64,000 bases of DNA from Plicaturopsis crispa FD-325 SS-3 (taxonomy: Eukaryota; Basidiomycota; Agaricomycetes; Amylocorticiales; Amylocorticiaceae). Shown here in pieces: positions 10,777-23,692 of the stretch. A program made the translations under genes and the position numbers. The notes under the pieces were generated by a model. That model saw only the letters and a list, made by a program, of their open reading frames with translations. It made no database searches and was not told the DNA's origin. Location: contig KN832558.1 in NCBI GenBank assembly GCA_000827205.1, positions 832,509-896,508 of the forward strand. Direction: 5' to 3'. Numbering within the stretch: position 1 is the stretch's first letter; every line of letters starts with the position of its first letter.

Positions 10777-11160
10777 TACAACATACTCTGCGTTCTTTTG
10801 CATCTTATCTGGATTTCTTCCCTTATCCCTTCGCTGTGCATATAGGAACTTCGCAATTGTACTTTCATGTAACAATCGGAACTTAATTCATAATCTTAGG
10901 ACATATCATTGTGAGACCTGTGGAAGTTGCCGTCAAAGTTGTGGGTGGACCAGTGCGCGTAGGCGCGCGCGTTTTGAGTCGACGCGTGTTTTATTTTCTT
11001 TGCGCGTGACAAGTGCATCGTTTTTCACTTCTCTCTCTTCACCGCCACTGTCATCTTAGTTTCCCTGGACTCGCATAGTATATACCCAGTGACTGTTTCA
11101 GGTGAGTTCATGACGGTCAGCTTGCTCAAATAAGGGACTCAAAATATCGGTGTGCTAGTC
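10777..11160. other. Importin gene promoter and leader
   Basis: Holds the 3' end of DSC3 and the promoter of the importin gene. A CAG/GTGAGT donor near 11101 and a GTGCTAG acceptor a few bases before the ATG at 11161 suggest an intron in the 5' leader. No other element recognised. Confidence 0.4.
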
Positions 11161-14100
11161 ATGGATCTTCAAACAATTTCTAATCTGTATGGGACAACAT
11201 ACAACCCCGATCCCAATGTCCGTAAAGCTGCAGAGCTGCAAATCCGCAAGGTGCGTTAGGCAATGTGCATGGACGCGTATATGCTGTTTCTAATTATCGA
11301 GAGTATCTGTAGATCGGCGGTCAGGAGGGCATGGTCGCTGCCCTGCTGCAGATAATCGCATCTGATGGTGTTGAACTGTACGTGTCGAGCGCGTTTTTTC
11401 TCCTCGAATTTATCTGAAATGACGCGGATCGATGCTCCACACAGCGCTACTCGCCAGTCCTGTACCGTGTATTTGAAAAATCGTGTTTTGAACAGCTACG
11501 GCTCGCTCGAACCATCGCGCACGCATCCCGACCAGACACCCATCGCACAGTCCGACCGTGATGCTCTCAAATCCTCTATCCTCCCGCTGCTCGCCGCGTC
11601 TCCCTCGCGCAGCATCACCGTGCAGCTTGCGCAGGCCCTTAAGACGTTGGTGGCTCACGATTTCCCGGAGAAGTGGCCGAGTCTCCTCGGGGAAGTGAAG
11701 ACACTTCTTCTAAGTGATAATGTACGGCAAGTCGGTGCCGGATGTGTTGCTGCATTGGAAGTTGTCCGCGCATTCAGGTCAGTATTTGCACCAACTATCT
11801 ATAGATCGTGTTTTCACCCGTCTTCAATCAAGGTTCCGCCAGAAAGCAGACATCCTTTCCGAAGTTGTGGCTCAGCTTTTCCCCACCCTAGTCAGCATCG
11901 CGACGCAAATGCTAGCGACACCACCTTCCGCGTCGCCGGATATCCCGACCCTGCTGCATTATATACTGAAAACGTACAAGACGAGCATCCTGGTCAACCT
12001 TAGTGCGCATCAGCAGAGCACGGAAAGTCTCGTTCCATGGGGTAGGCTGTTGTTCCAGGTTGTGAACTTGCAGCTCCCGAAGGACGCGGTGCCTGAAGAC
12101 GAGGAGGAACGTGAGCGAAGCGAATGGTGGAAGGCCAAGAAGTGGGCGTATGGTGTCCTCGGTCGCTTATTCCATCGGTGAGTGGCCTTTTCGTATATTT
12201 TATTCTACCCATTTACCGTTTATGTCAGATTCGGAAACCCTTCGCAGCTACCTAGTCCAATGCAGAAGGAGTATGGTGCATTTGCACAACATTTCATCAC
12301 CTCTTTCGCTCCAGAAATCTTCAAGATATACCTTCAGCAGGTCGAACTATTCGTCTCCGGTCAAGCTTGGCTGTCCAAGAAATGCCAGTATCAAATCTTC
12401 CAATTTTTCACCGAATGGTGCGCTTGTTCTGGCTCACGCGTATGCCCTTGACAAAGCGCTCATGCCCAACGTTGGCTTGTAGTGTAAAACCCAAAACCAC
12501 TTGGCACCTATTGAAGCCTCATTTCGAGACACTCGTGTCCTCGTTTGTATTCCCCCAGCTTTCTTTCAACCAGACAAAGCAAGATCTGTGGGATAACGAT
12601 CCGGTCGAATTTGTCCGCACATCTATTGGTGCGTCAGCTCGTTCTTTCTACGATTCTCTTATTTAAGCATGTTCCCGCAGATGAATATGAAAATTTCTCT
12701 ACACCTGTATCTTCCGCGACGACCTTCCTGTTCTCCCTTGCTAGCAACAGAACCAAATCGACATTCCTGCCCATACTTGGATTTGTTAACACTGTTCTAC
12801 GCTCGTAAGTCCTTCTTCCTGCTTTGCCTTTTGCTCCGCATCAACGTATTCCGTCCTTTTAGCAACGCAGCCGCGCCGCAGAAATTCGGAGCCCTCAATA
12901 TGACTGCTGCTCTTGGGCCCTTCATAATGCGTCATCCGGAAGTGAAGAACAACATGGAGCAATTCATGATGCAGCATGTCTTGCCCGAGTTCTCTGCGAC
13001 AGAGCCCTATCTGCGGGCGATTGTAAGCACCAAAGTCTACAATCCTAAGAGGTGTGCTCATGTATCCTTCTCGCCAAGGCATGCGAAGTTTTGGGAACTG
13101 TCGAGAAATCTGGCATGCATTGGACTGTTGAAGCCGTACGCCCTCAGTCTCTCCAGCTTGGATTGGTTTATTGATTATGCGGACCGTGTAGAATCTTGAT
13201 GCCCACTTCAGAGCTGTAGCCAACGCTTTAGACGATCCTGAAATGCCCGTCCGTGTTCAGGCCGCCCTCGCGCTCACCGAGATGATCACGGTGCACGAGT
13301 CCGGTATGTTCAATCCTCGTATGCATGGCCTTAACTCACTCTTTTTCAGTCAAAGTCGCTGTTGCCCCTCAAGTTGGAAAGATCGTTCAAGGTAGACTGT
13401 TGTTTTACTCGTAGCATCTGAGATGCTAACTTCGTTGCGTTCGCAGATCTGCTCAAACTCTCTGATGAGACGGACTTGGATATTTTGAACAACAGCATGG
13501 AGACTATCGTTGAGCATTATCAGACTGAGCTGATGCCTGTCGCTGCTCAGCTTACCGCGCGCCTGGTAAGTGCAATCCTTATCCTAAATCTAAGCTTCGC
13601 GCGCTTATGCTTTGCAATCTCAGTGCGATTCCTACTTGCGGCTTGCCAAAGAGAGCGCAGCTCAGGATGAAATCGACGGTCAAGCCGATATCGATACTCT
13701 CGTGAGCGCTGATGGAGACGATGACAAGACGTATGCTGCCATGGGCGTCGCAAAGACCATCGGAACGGCACGTCTTCACCAATTTCATAAGTGATGTGTT
13801 CTCATATATTGTGCAGATAGTCTCCTCTATCGACTCAGCGCCAGAAATCCTCGCCCAGGTGCAGGAGGTCATCATTCCGATCGTCATATTTACCCTTGAA
13901 CACAAAATACTCGGTGAGACACTTCATGGCCCTTGCTTGCCCACACCGCTGATACATGAGCTACTGTCTAGATCTATTCGACAACATGTACGACCTCGTC
14001 GATAGCCTCACCTTCAAACTTCACAGCATATCGCCGAACATGTGGCCGGTATTCGAGTTGACCTACAAGTTGTTCAAATCAGAAGCGATAGACTTCTTAG

Positions 14101-15402
14101 ACGGTTCGTGTCCTGTGTCATATGTCGTGTACATTCCTGCTGAAGGCTATGCTTGACTAGAAATGCTTCCGTCGCTGGATAACTTCGTTTCGTATGGTAC
14201 CGACGTATTCAAGACCCGTGCGGACTATAGGCAGATGGTCCTAGACATCTACACGACTTCTATCAATAGTCAACAGCTCGGAGAAAACGACCGGGTAAAT
14301 GGATGCAAGCTCGCGGAGTCAATTTTGCTCAACCTGCGTGGCCACGCCGATGAGGTATGTTATGTCCTTGTCCAGATAGTAAGCAGTGACTTACATCTCC
14401 TGGTCTAGTCTCTGCAACCCATCATTTTAACGGCATACGACTATCTGGATAAACCAGAGACCGCTGCTTTGCGCTTGGCTAACCTAGAAGTCTTGATCAA
14501 CGCGGTTCTGTACAATGCCTCTGCTGCTCTTCATCTTCTGGAGACCTCTCGTCCAGGAGGGGCCCGCATATTCTTCGACAAATGGTTTGCCGCCATTGGC
14601 AACGATGCGCGACTCCCGCGAGTGCACGACAAGAAACTGGCGATATTGGCCCTATGTGCATGCTTGGAGTTGGACCCGGCTGCTATTCCCGAAACATTGA
14701 AGGATGGATGGCCAGGAATCGTTGGCGGCATTTTGAGCATATTCAAGGCTCTGCCCAAAGCCATCGAAGGTAGACTGCTTTCCTGTTTTCTTTCAATAGT
14801 GTTAATACTAAGAAAAGCTCTAGCCCGAGAGGCCCTCGAAGAAGCGTTCCAAGATGATTCGGAAGACGGCGATGATATCGATGATTCGAAGTTGCTCAAT
14901 CTCAACGAAGATGATGGTACGTCTTCGCGCTGAACGTGTCGGGTGTGTTCTCACTTCCCTTCTAGAGGACGTCTGGGACGAGGATTCCGCCTATCTAGAA
15001 ATGCTCGCAAAGGAGGTATGCGAACACCGTTTCTTGTTACATACCGGGAACCTAACAAATTCGCGTAGGGGGCTCGACTGAGGGAAAAGGCCGACAAGCA
15101 GGTCACCGGGGACGACGCTTCCGACGACTCCGTTGAATCTGAGATCGAGGAAGAACTTGGGTACTTCAGCCCGCTCGACAGTGTAGACCCATATGTCTCG
15201 TTCAAGCACGCTTTGACTGGTACGTGTCGCAGTCTGCGTACCTTTTCCTGCTGTCTGATGCCTTCTTTCTCCGTTAGCTTTCCAAATGAAAAATGGCCCG
15301 ATGTACCAGATAGCGACCACGGCGCTCAACGTCGAGCAGCAGACTGCGTTGATGGAAATCATGAGGCTGGCTGATAGTCAGCCTGCTCCTGCTCAAGCCT
15401 GA
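11161..15402 (+). CDS. Importin-7/8-type karyopherin beta
   Basis: Nuclear import receptor of the importin-7/Nmd5/Sxm1 group; the N-terminal domain binds Ran-GTP and HEAT repeats bind cargo. I can assemble 21 exons totalling 1,042 residues, matching the family length of about 1,040. Exon starts include 11161, 11313, 11445, 11833, 12229, 12483, 12681, 12863, 13079, 13192, 13350, 13447, 13624, 13817, 13972, 14161, 14409, 14824, 14966, 15069 and 15278. Diagnostic segments: NPDPNVRKAAELQIRK, LATRQSCTVYLKNRV, HDFPEKWPSLL, ISPNMWPVFELTYKLFKSEA, DFLDEMLPSLDNFVSYGTD and, near the end, an acidic block followed by DPYVSFKHAL. The intron at 13768-13816 appears to be of the GC..AG type. The ATG opens the family N terminus MDLQTISNLYGTTYNPD, so the start is secure. 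Confidence 0.92.
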
Positions 15403-15608
15403 ATGTAGGAGGACGTGTAAACGGTTTGCCGCTTTCGTTGTTGTCTCTTGTAATCCCGTACGTTCTTGCACATAATCTGTCAGTACATATATGCACCTGT
15501 TTTACCCGCACTGGAACCGTAGAATGTGTCTCAAAGTCCATATAACATTGCATAGTAGATAGTGAGAATAACATAGACGACGGTAGAGTATCGATGACTG
15601 GGGGAAAG

Positions 15609-17728
15609 CTATTGCTGCTTCCTGCCCTTGCGCTGATGTCTTCTCAAACATTTGCGGGCGTTCGGAATACCGAACTGAGCGTATGAACATGGAGTCAGTG
15701 TCAGAAGTGCATGTATTCATAGGAGTTCTCACCCGAATGGCTGGGTAAAGCACAAGCAACGTTCCACCGAGCGTCCAGGCATATTTGATATGCACAGGCA
15801 ACGGTTCCGGGAACTGGCCCTGGCTCCATTTGATGATAACGAGCAGCTCCGTGATGACTGTCGCCAGCAGCAACCAAACATGCTGCCCCATTCGCACTGC
15901 ACGTCGCGGGTCATTGATGTACTGGAACAGCTCGCGCACAGCCGGCAAGGCGCAGAGAAAGACGAAAGCAAGGCGCATGATCACTATGGGATGATCAGGC
16001 TCCATCCAAAGCAGACTCTGTGTCCATCTGTGTCAGTTGTGCTTTGAGAAAGCCGTTATACGAATTTACCTTGAGGTAGAAAGGATTGAGTTCCGCAGCT
16101 AGGAAAACCACAAGCAGAAGGACAACTGTGAAGTAATGCGTGAAGGACACCGTGCCTTCCCACTTGAATGCTGGATATATACATCAGACAAAGAGAGCAT
16201 ATAAGTTTAACTTTATAGATACCAGTGAAGTCGTGTGGTGAGAACTGCGAGAGAACACGGCGCGCTTTTGATCGTAGTCCCCGCGTTTGCTTGAAGCCAC
16301 GCCACTGGTACGGCTGTATAGATAGCAATTAACTTCGGAGGGAGGAATGTAGAATACAGAAGAAGACGAACCTTGACTTCAAAGTATTGGCAGGTCTTCA
16401 TTCCAACATATGTCCCAAGCCAGTTGCAAACAAGAACGTCAAGAATCCACTAATGAGACGATGGTGAGAAAAGAAAAACTCGGGTCGAGATGTCATGTAA
16501 GGGGCGGGCGTACATGGTCCCACCAGCACTACACGGACGTGATTAGATCTATGAATGAGAGGGAGAAGGTCTAGAGCGTACCTCCGCAAAGTTAGCCAGC
16601 TGGTGCTGAAGACTGTATTCGGCAAACTCGAATGCAATGCTGAGAATCTGTGCAGGGTCAATAAAAACAAACGAAAGAAGGCGGAATACAATCTCACCCA
16701 GCAAAACCAATAATCGCGCAAAATCATGGCTTTACCGAACCAGCCAAGCGCGTGTGCTAGACAGAAGATATCGATAGCATTCTGATGGTCGTAGTGCGTT
16801 AGTCGCCCGTTCTCAAACAGCAAGGCGTAGGAAAGCACTCACCCAGACGTTGGTCGCGGTGAAAGCACAATCCTCTGCATAGCTTTTTTCCGGAAGTGGT
16901 ACGCCAAGGCTAGGATCTACGAGTAGCATCATGCCACGCGCCGAGTCGAGGTCTTGAAACAACAAGAACACGAGCAGGAGCTCGTAAAGGAGATTTATGC
17001 CGAGAACTATACGCCAGAATGCGGGATGCGGACGAATAAACGGTCCATCTCGAAATTGGAGCATAGAAAATGTGAGGAACGCGACTATGGCAGCATATGC
17101 GCCACTTCTCGTCCGCCGTCGGTCGATTAGTGGCAATCAAGAGGCAGGTAGGCAAAACACATACACCCGGCGTTTATCTCTGCCTTCTGCAATAACATCT
17201 TGCGTAGTTGCAACATACGCAAGGGCGCATAGTCCGAGTGAGAGTACCGTTAAAGTGATAGGCTTGTAGAAAAATCTAGGAAGCGGGAGTAAGATGCCAT
17301 ATAGGAGAGGCGTCTATGCGCGACTCACTCGACGCTAGATATTGCGACTGCTGAATGAGCTGGTACTTGTCCATGTAGCATATAACGTACCTGGTGTCAT
17401 GCTTCTCTTGAAACGGTGTGATTCGTGTGTATGATTCCGTGCGGTCAGCCTTGCACCTGGGTAGTTAGCGTTTGGCACAAAGAAGATATACGCGTCACGC
17501 ACATCATACCCTGTGCGACCAGTACTCAGTATGATTCTACAAATGGGTCAAACTCGACTTACAGCGCACGGGGACACCATCCAGTCCAGGAATGGGCTCT
17601 GGCTCCGGTTGGGGTGAAAAGGCCGCGTCGGAGTCTTCTGCTGGAGAAGTAGGAGACAAATCCCCACTCAGGTCGTTACAAGAATTAATAGCCAATGTCT
17701 TGGAATCTAGCACAGAGTCGTCCCCCAT
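15609..17728 (-). CDS. Phosphatidylserine synthase, base-exchange type (PSS1/2-like)
   Basis: Multi-pass ER membrane enzyme that exchanges the head group of phosphatidylcholine or phosphatidylethanolamine for serine. 465 residues from 13 exons: 17728-17563, 17510-17457, 17406-17391, 17275-17165, 17107-16843, 16781-16698, 16647-16582, 16528-16514, 16449-16372, 16313-16223, 16170-16070, 16017-15733, 15674-15609. Family hallmarks: RPHPAFWRIVLGINLLYELL, VPLPEKSYAEDC, FEFAEYSLQHQLANFAE, CWWDHWILDVLVCNWLG, GMKTCQYFEVKPYQWRG, LSQFSPHDFT, FKWEGTVSFTHYFTV and LAAELNPFYLKSLLWMEPDH. The animal PTDSS type differs from the yeast CDP-DAG enzyme Cho1. Eight or more hydrophobic segments are visible. Two exons are tiny (16 and 15 nt), and the 15-nt one encodes CWWDH of the conserved core. 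The start follows a non-conserved acidic N terminus and is the only in-frame ATG that fits. Confidence 0.93.
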
Positions 17729-20045
17729 TGCTACGAGGTAGAAGTGAAAAGCAAGACAGGTTTAGCTGAAGAGCGTCGTCAACGAAAGCGAAACGTTTAT
17801 GCAAGCCGTCAAAAACGTTCGCCGTCCGGTCAATCTTATCTTATCATCCCCAAATATTGAGATTATCACGAAGTTTACAGTAAAACATATCAGAGGATAC
17901 ACATAGTGCGAAGACAAGAGGAGGAAATACAGGAAGGCTGAACATCGCTATACAGAACAGCCTGCTAAATGACAAGTAATTCTCTCGTCAGGAGGAACGT
18001 TAGAAATGACCTAGAATCAGATTCAGAGTGGGTCGACTCGGTATGTAGGTACGGAGGAGGTAAAAATTACTGCACCATCCTCGACAATTCCTCGAGGATA
18101 ATATCCTAAAGAAGGTATAGCCTTTATCCGTAGTGCCTATAGCGCGGTCGTAGCAGCGAAAAGTTCCGCGCGCTGAAGAATCGGGCTGACATGGGTTCGA
18201 TGTAACTGCTTCCTGCAGACGTCGCTCGTAGGTCGGCCAACGAAGGATGATCGTTGAAAGCTACCAGCCAGGTGGAAACTAGTCGTCTGTTATGACAGGT
18301 GGCTGTGAAAAGGACGGGCGGGAAGTGTCGGTCGCAATCGTACTGCAGAGGTCGGCTTTTGTGACGCTGATATTATGATTTTTCACGTTTAGACTTCTGG
18401 AACAAATGTCACTGGTTAGCACAGGTTCCATGTACTTAGCTTATTCGATTCCAAGAATGCTGCATGGAGGGAGACTAGCCCCCACGAAGGTACCTAGGCA
18501 TGCCCATCCGCAGTCACTTAGTCGCATGGAATTGCAGAACTGAATGTATCGGTGGGTCGCCCCCTCCTTCGTTGACGGGCTGAATGGAGGCCGAACAGCA
18601 CTACGGGGATATCATGATCGATGAGTTACATGAAGGGGTATACACATGGAATTCACGACTCACTAGGGTTGACGAGTCGTGGTTTGCATGTGGTGCTGTA
18701 CCACTGGGGAATGCCCGCCGTGTGTAAGCATGCGCTTGCCAACCTTCTGGTAGGACTCCCGCAATTGCCACTGGCTAGCGAGATGAAAGATTCCCAGAAC
18801 CTCTCTCGATTTGGGGCACACCACGGTAAACTAGAAACAGCCGGCGGAACCAGTAAGTTTCCAGTTCCCCGCGCAGGTCATTCGTCGCGGAGACAGTAGC
18901 AGAGCACCTTCTACGTACCCACATTGAAGGCGTTATCGGTTCTACGCCAGGGCCGGGACTCGGATTAAAGTCGGATAGGTTCTCGAGTGTCGACCTCCCG
19001 CCCGAAAGACCCTAAAACATAGCAAGTAAGTAGCGCAGATCGTCTCGGGCCACCGACGCAGTAAAGCTGGAAGGTCAAGTTCGTGCCGTTGAGCCTACGA
19101 TCGCGATATGCAGGCAATCCATATAGATTAGATGGCCCCACATCAAGAAGACGAAACAGCAGGCAGACTCGAGGACGATCGTTGAAGCAGCAGAGTAATG
19201 TCAAAAGACATCAGCCGCAAAGCGATATTTTCGTTGATTACATACAAACATACGATTGAGCACATTGAATAAAACGAACGACCGTCGAGGATGGAAAGTA
19301 CGTACACTTTCAAGAGGAGCTCGAGAGCCAAGTAACGCTGCTGTTTATTGTCTCGTTTCGGGTTCTGGCGATCGAGTTGACTCGGTGTGAGATCACGGAG
19401 TGCGAGTCCGACCGATATTATCCAGTCCACAAAAATCAATCTACTGATAGATTGGCTGTCCCCCGGTCTCGGGGGCGAAGGCCTTCCTGCGGGTGCGGGA
19501 AAGATCAGCAGCCTGGTGATGGGAAATACATGCTGGGGAAATAATTAGCATCAACAATGGCGCCCATAGAAGGCGCGAAATTCTGAAGAGAAGCGACACA
19601 AGGACAGCAACCACGGTGATCAGCATGCCATTCAAGTCGTGGCACAACGCATGATCACTCACTGAGTCGATACCAAGATTTAGATCCTGAAATTTCGTGC
19701 AATTGTGCGTTCCATTGTTGACGATCACGACCACGCCGCAAAATCGAGGCGTTTTTTTCTCACACCTCAATGTGCGATTCGTGCCGCTTCATCGCACTTC
19801 TCTGGCTATCGCTTTCAGTCTCGAGCGGAAGCCACGATCACGAACGCAGCAACGAATGAAAGGCCCATAGCATTTGCAACTGCGGCACATGGACCTGGTG
19901 AAAGCTATAGTTGGATGTCATTATCAATGATTATGGCGTTTGCAATCTTCTCAAAGCGGGTGACGGCTTACTCTCCTGGTGCACGACTGCGGAGCAGCTT
20001 CATAGCATATATGTAGTCATTGCCGCGCCACCTTTTGTGAGATGC
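17729..20045. other. Gene-poor block, 2.3 kb
   Basis: I find no gene I can support. The minus strand has two hydrophobic open stretches near 19143-19439 and 19441-19770 (segments such as LITVVAVLVSLLFRI), but they are separated by stops and I could not join them with plausible introns. A small inverted repeat with arms ATCCTCGA/TCGAGGAT lies near 18082-18104. Decayed genes or regulatory DNA are both possible. Confidence 0.35.
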
Positions 20046-20640
20046 TCATTTTTGGCCTTGGTGGCGCTGCAAAGCGCCATAGATCCATACTGGACCAGCT
20101 TCGACCCGATGGATCGTCTTCGAAGAACCGGAAGGAACGTTGCAGGCGTTGTCCATCTGTTTCCTGTAGATCAGCTGGATGCTGTACCTGCTCCATGGAT
20201 GAACACATTGCACGATCCCCCATCTAGTGTCGCGTCCGTCAGTACGGGCTACTATAGTCATTCTGGCACAAAGACGTGTAACGTACGATGACTTGTCCAA
20301 ATGCATGATCACATCATGGGACGCATGCCGAACAATACCCCAAAGGTCTTGCGACGATTGCCAAGATATCTCAGGCTCTGTTTCAGATGATCGATGGGTA
20401 AGAGCACCCTCTAGCGTGGACAAGCTCACGAGTTTCAAGACACTCGTCGTGCGTAGCACATGCACAAAGTGTCCTAAACGACCGGGGCTGCAGCTGGCCA
20501 TTATCTGACGAGGAGTATTAGCCAACGCAGTGTTCCGGTATCCGTATCTCAAAACGGCTCTCATTCGTGGGGTTACACTCGCCCAATAACATGGCACGTA
20601 CCTACGAAATTCGTGTGAGACGGTACGCCAAGATCTAAGG
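20046..20640 (-). other. Unresolved reading frame, possibly a decayed gene
   Basis: From about 20640 leftwards the minus strand reads as protein-like sequence for about 115 residues (LRSWRTVSHEFRRYVPCYWA at the start, later SSQDLWGIVRHASHDVIMHL), then loses coherence past a possible GTACGT donor near 20287. The opening resembles the helix after an F-box in fungal F-box proteins, but no clear F-box or start codon was found upstream. It may be an exon of a gene reaching to about 21070 or a remnant. No function is assigned. Confidence 0.3.
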
Positions 20641-21823
20641 CGTCTGGGGGATCAGAGTCCGAGCACTGGAAGCCATAATAAGCCGACGATCCCGAAGTTC
20701 TCGGAATTTCACGTTACCTGAGAACATAGCTCTGATGTGTTCGATATGCACACATCTAGGCGGGAGCGGTGGTAGATCTTCTCCAATACTGCTCTAGGGC
20801 GCGTTGAGGTGCATTCGAGTAGGTAATTTCGTTTGGCTCTTCGTTGCTCCAGTTTCTTTTGGAACGATCATCGATGAAAGCTCCAAAGCGATAACCAATG
20901 TCAAGAAGACCCTGTGAATACCTGCTAGTGTACAGCAAAAAGATAAGTGCATATGACATGAGCATCTTGTTACCGATTGAATATGTACGTGGCACAAAGT
21001 GATGCATACCTCGACTTCGCATTGATGCCATACGGATCCAATGACTGAGCTTCGTTATTTTTTTCCACGACACTTACTTATATGCCGCCGAAGACCGACA
21101 ACGTTCGTGTATCCCTGAGGCTCGGTTTTCATGCTACAAGCCGGCTGCTGGCCGATGTGGTATGCCGTTGCGCCACGGTCATAGTAACCCTCGGCTTCGA
21201 GGCATGATGGAGAGCTAAAAGGTGGGCGTCGCTATCTCGTCGACAAGTAATAACGCTGAACTTACCTCAAGATAAGGCGTTATTTTACATTTCGCCCGCG
21301 CTGTATACCTATCTGGCAAGAGAAAGACTGAGGACGGTGCCCAGTAGCGTTTAGTTCCTGGACGAAGGGAGAAGGAACGAGGAGAAGGGTCGGCAATCGG
21401 ATTTCATTTCCGTGAAGTTGGTGCACTTTGCCACCGCTGAGCCAAATCTTTGCTGCGAATTCGACCGCGAACTTGCCGCGACATTGTTTTCCGGATATCT
21501 GGATTCTTGGGTCCTCGTTCTTGTTCACCGTCAACTTATCGCAGGTGCTCGCTACCTGTTCCTTTCAATTTCTCCTGAGAAGGGCACCATTTGGAGGCCC
21601 GAGGGAGGCGCTCACACGTTTTATTTGTGTCAAAGCCGAGACCGTCGTGACAGCTCGACAGCGCTTATCCCAGGCTGTCCTCCCCAGTTTGGATGTGATT
21701 TGAACAGATTCAAATGTGCTTCGTCCAGGATCACGATTGGCCTGCTATTGGGCCCGGGACCCATAAGGTTATACAACAAAGTAGACGGCAGTACCTTTCT
21801 TTCCTCATCTCCTCAGCACAGAA
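20641..21823. other. Gap upstream of the Zn2Cys6 regulator
   Basis: Short open stretches occur on the minus strand near 20756-21073, without a convincing gene. The right part should be promoter and leader of the plus-strand transcription factor; transcription-factor genes often have long leaders. Confidence 0.35.
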
Positions 21824-23452
21824 ATGTCTTCCGACGCTTTTCAGCCGCCTTTCCTGCTCAAAGGCGAGGACATGGACGCAGAATTCACGCTGGACACGGA
21901 CCACAGGAAACGACGCCGCAATAGGACCACTCAGGTGTGCCTCTCCGTCCGGCCTTCTCGCCTTGTTTGCGGGGTACTCATTCACGTCCTCCCCTTCCCA
22001 GTCGTGCTTGAACTGCCATACATCAAAGCGCCGGGTAAGTGGCCGCGCATGTATTTTCACCGCAAATCCCCTCCCTCGGAATATAGAAGAAAAAATTCAC
22101 CTACTTTTTTCACCAGTGTGATCGTAAAAGGCCTTGCCAGCGTTCGTAAGAAAAATTTATGTTTCTGAACCTCATATTAATCCCATTCGGCAACAGGCTG
22201 TATCCAACTAGGCTTGGTAATGCAGGCGTTTTCTCCCCGTCCACTGTTTCTTATGATATTTCTACCAGACAGGACTTTGCGTGTACGAAGTCGACGATAT
22301 TTCTACCAGGTTCGCAGAACGTTGGCCGAGTTGAAATTGGAATCTGAGCCAATGCCAATCATCACAGGGATGACCCAACGGTCGACGAGAACACCAGGCT
22401 TCGGAACAGAATTGCGGAGTTGGAGCGTTTGGTTAGAGAGCTACGAGGTATGGGCAGTGTTGCTATGCAACAAAAGACTTGAGCCCCACTGACATCTTTG
22501 CTGCGTAGGCAAACCCCATCCTCGATGGGCTGACCCCAACTACGGCGACGGTGACCCATCTGAACGGTGGCACTCTCGAGCCACTAAAAGCACGCCTCAG
22601 ATAAGGCAAATACCCCGCTCGCCTGTACGGGAAGAGGATGGCCGTTTCGCTGGCCCATCCTCGACTCACGTGAAGTCCGAGTCGAGCTCTGACCCGGGAA
22701 ATTCGCGCCTCTATCAGTTCACCCCCTCACCGCGAATCGCGCACTACGAAGACTACCAGTCTAGTAATCCGTCCCCGCCCCTATCGTCTTACGACGGCGG
22801 TCACCCGACATCTTACCAGTCTATCCCGTCAGGGAGCCGCTCGGGCAATCCATATCCTACCCAGTCTCCGACGATGCCCGGCACTACATATAGCTCGGGT
22901 AATCATCCATATACGCAAACCGTTGGAGGGTACCGATCAGTGGAACGGATTCAGCTTGATGATAAAGTAAACACCTCCCATTACGCCTCTGCGAGCCACT
23001 CTTCGCGCTCTCCTTGCGGCTGTCGCACCAATCCAGGGACAAGTAATGCGCTCATCGCTCTGACGCACCAGCTGCAAAGCACCCTCAACACGATGCGACA
23101 CTACACACCCCATTCACCTCATACCTCCTGCACACTCTATAGACGCATCGCGGACCTGAACGATGTAATGCAGTAAGTCATTCTGTTCCGTAGTAATCAT
23201 GAATTCCGACTTATCGACATCTTATCGAGAACTAGTGGCAACGAGCCGAATGAATCTCCCGGACCGTACGGTGCGCTCCCCACACCGACCGGAAGCGACG
23301 TTGTAGCCCCCCTCTCTGCGTCTAGCACGCCCTACAACACACCTTCATCTGCCGTGTCTCACGAGTGGAGCGCAATAGCAGGTGCAGGATACAACCCTTA
23401 TTTCCCTCCGCAGCACGGGGACGGGCACAACATGTACAACACGATTCCATGA
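21824..23452 (+). CDS. Zn2Cys6 fungal transcription factor
   Basis: Nuclear DNA-binding regulator, 396 residues, eight exons (21824-21934, 22002-22034, 22117-22141, 22197-22216, 22269-22309, 22368-22447, 22509-23172, 23236-23452). The binuclear zinc cluster is split over four small exons: SCLNCHTSKRR, then CDRKRPCQ, then RCIQLGL, then TGLCVYEVDD, giving C-x2-C-x6-C-x5-C-x2-C-x6-C. Preceding residues are basic (DHRKRRRNRTTQ), and a short leucine-type coiled coil follows (ENTRLRNRIAELERLVRELR). The rest is Ser/Pro/Tyr/Gly-rich and disordered, with no fungal-specific middle homology domain that I can see. Exon 3 uses a GTTCGT donor, seen also in other genes of this window. Target genes unknown. 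Confidence 0.88.
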
Positions 23453-23692
23453 CCCAACACTCGCTAGCGTCCACTCTAACTATCTTACTGGCTAACCTAA
23501 TTGCACGCTGCGCAGTCAGCTTCTTTCTTGTTTCCTCCGACACTTCCCTATATCGTCTCTGATGCACAGTACTGTTACTTGCTGGACTTGACTCGAGTAT
23601 CGCCGTAGTTGTTCGCGAAACCTATACTATTTTATCGCTACTGTAATATACACCTCTCAGTCACCGATGAAACATTCAATCCTTGGATAGTG

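Noticed and set aside
17300-17391. A 6-nt microexon (CGTCGA) in phosphatidylserine synthase
   Set aside because: Joining the 16-nt exon directly to the exon starting at 17275 keeps frame and family sequence with one simple intron.
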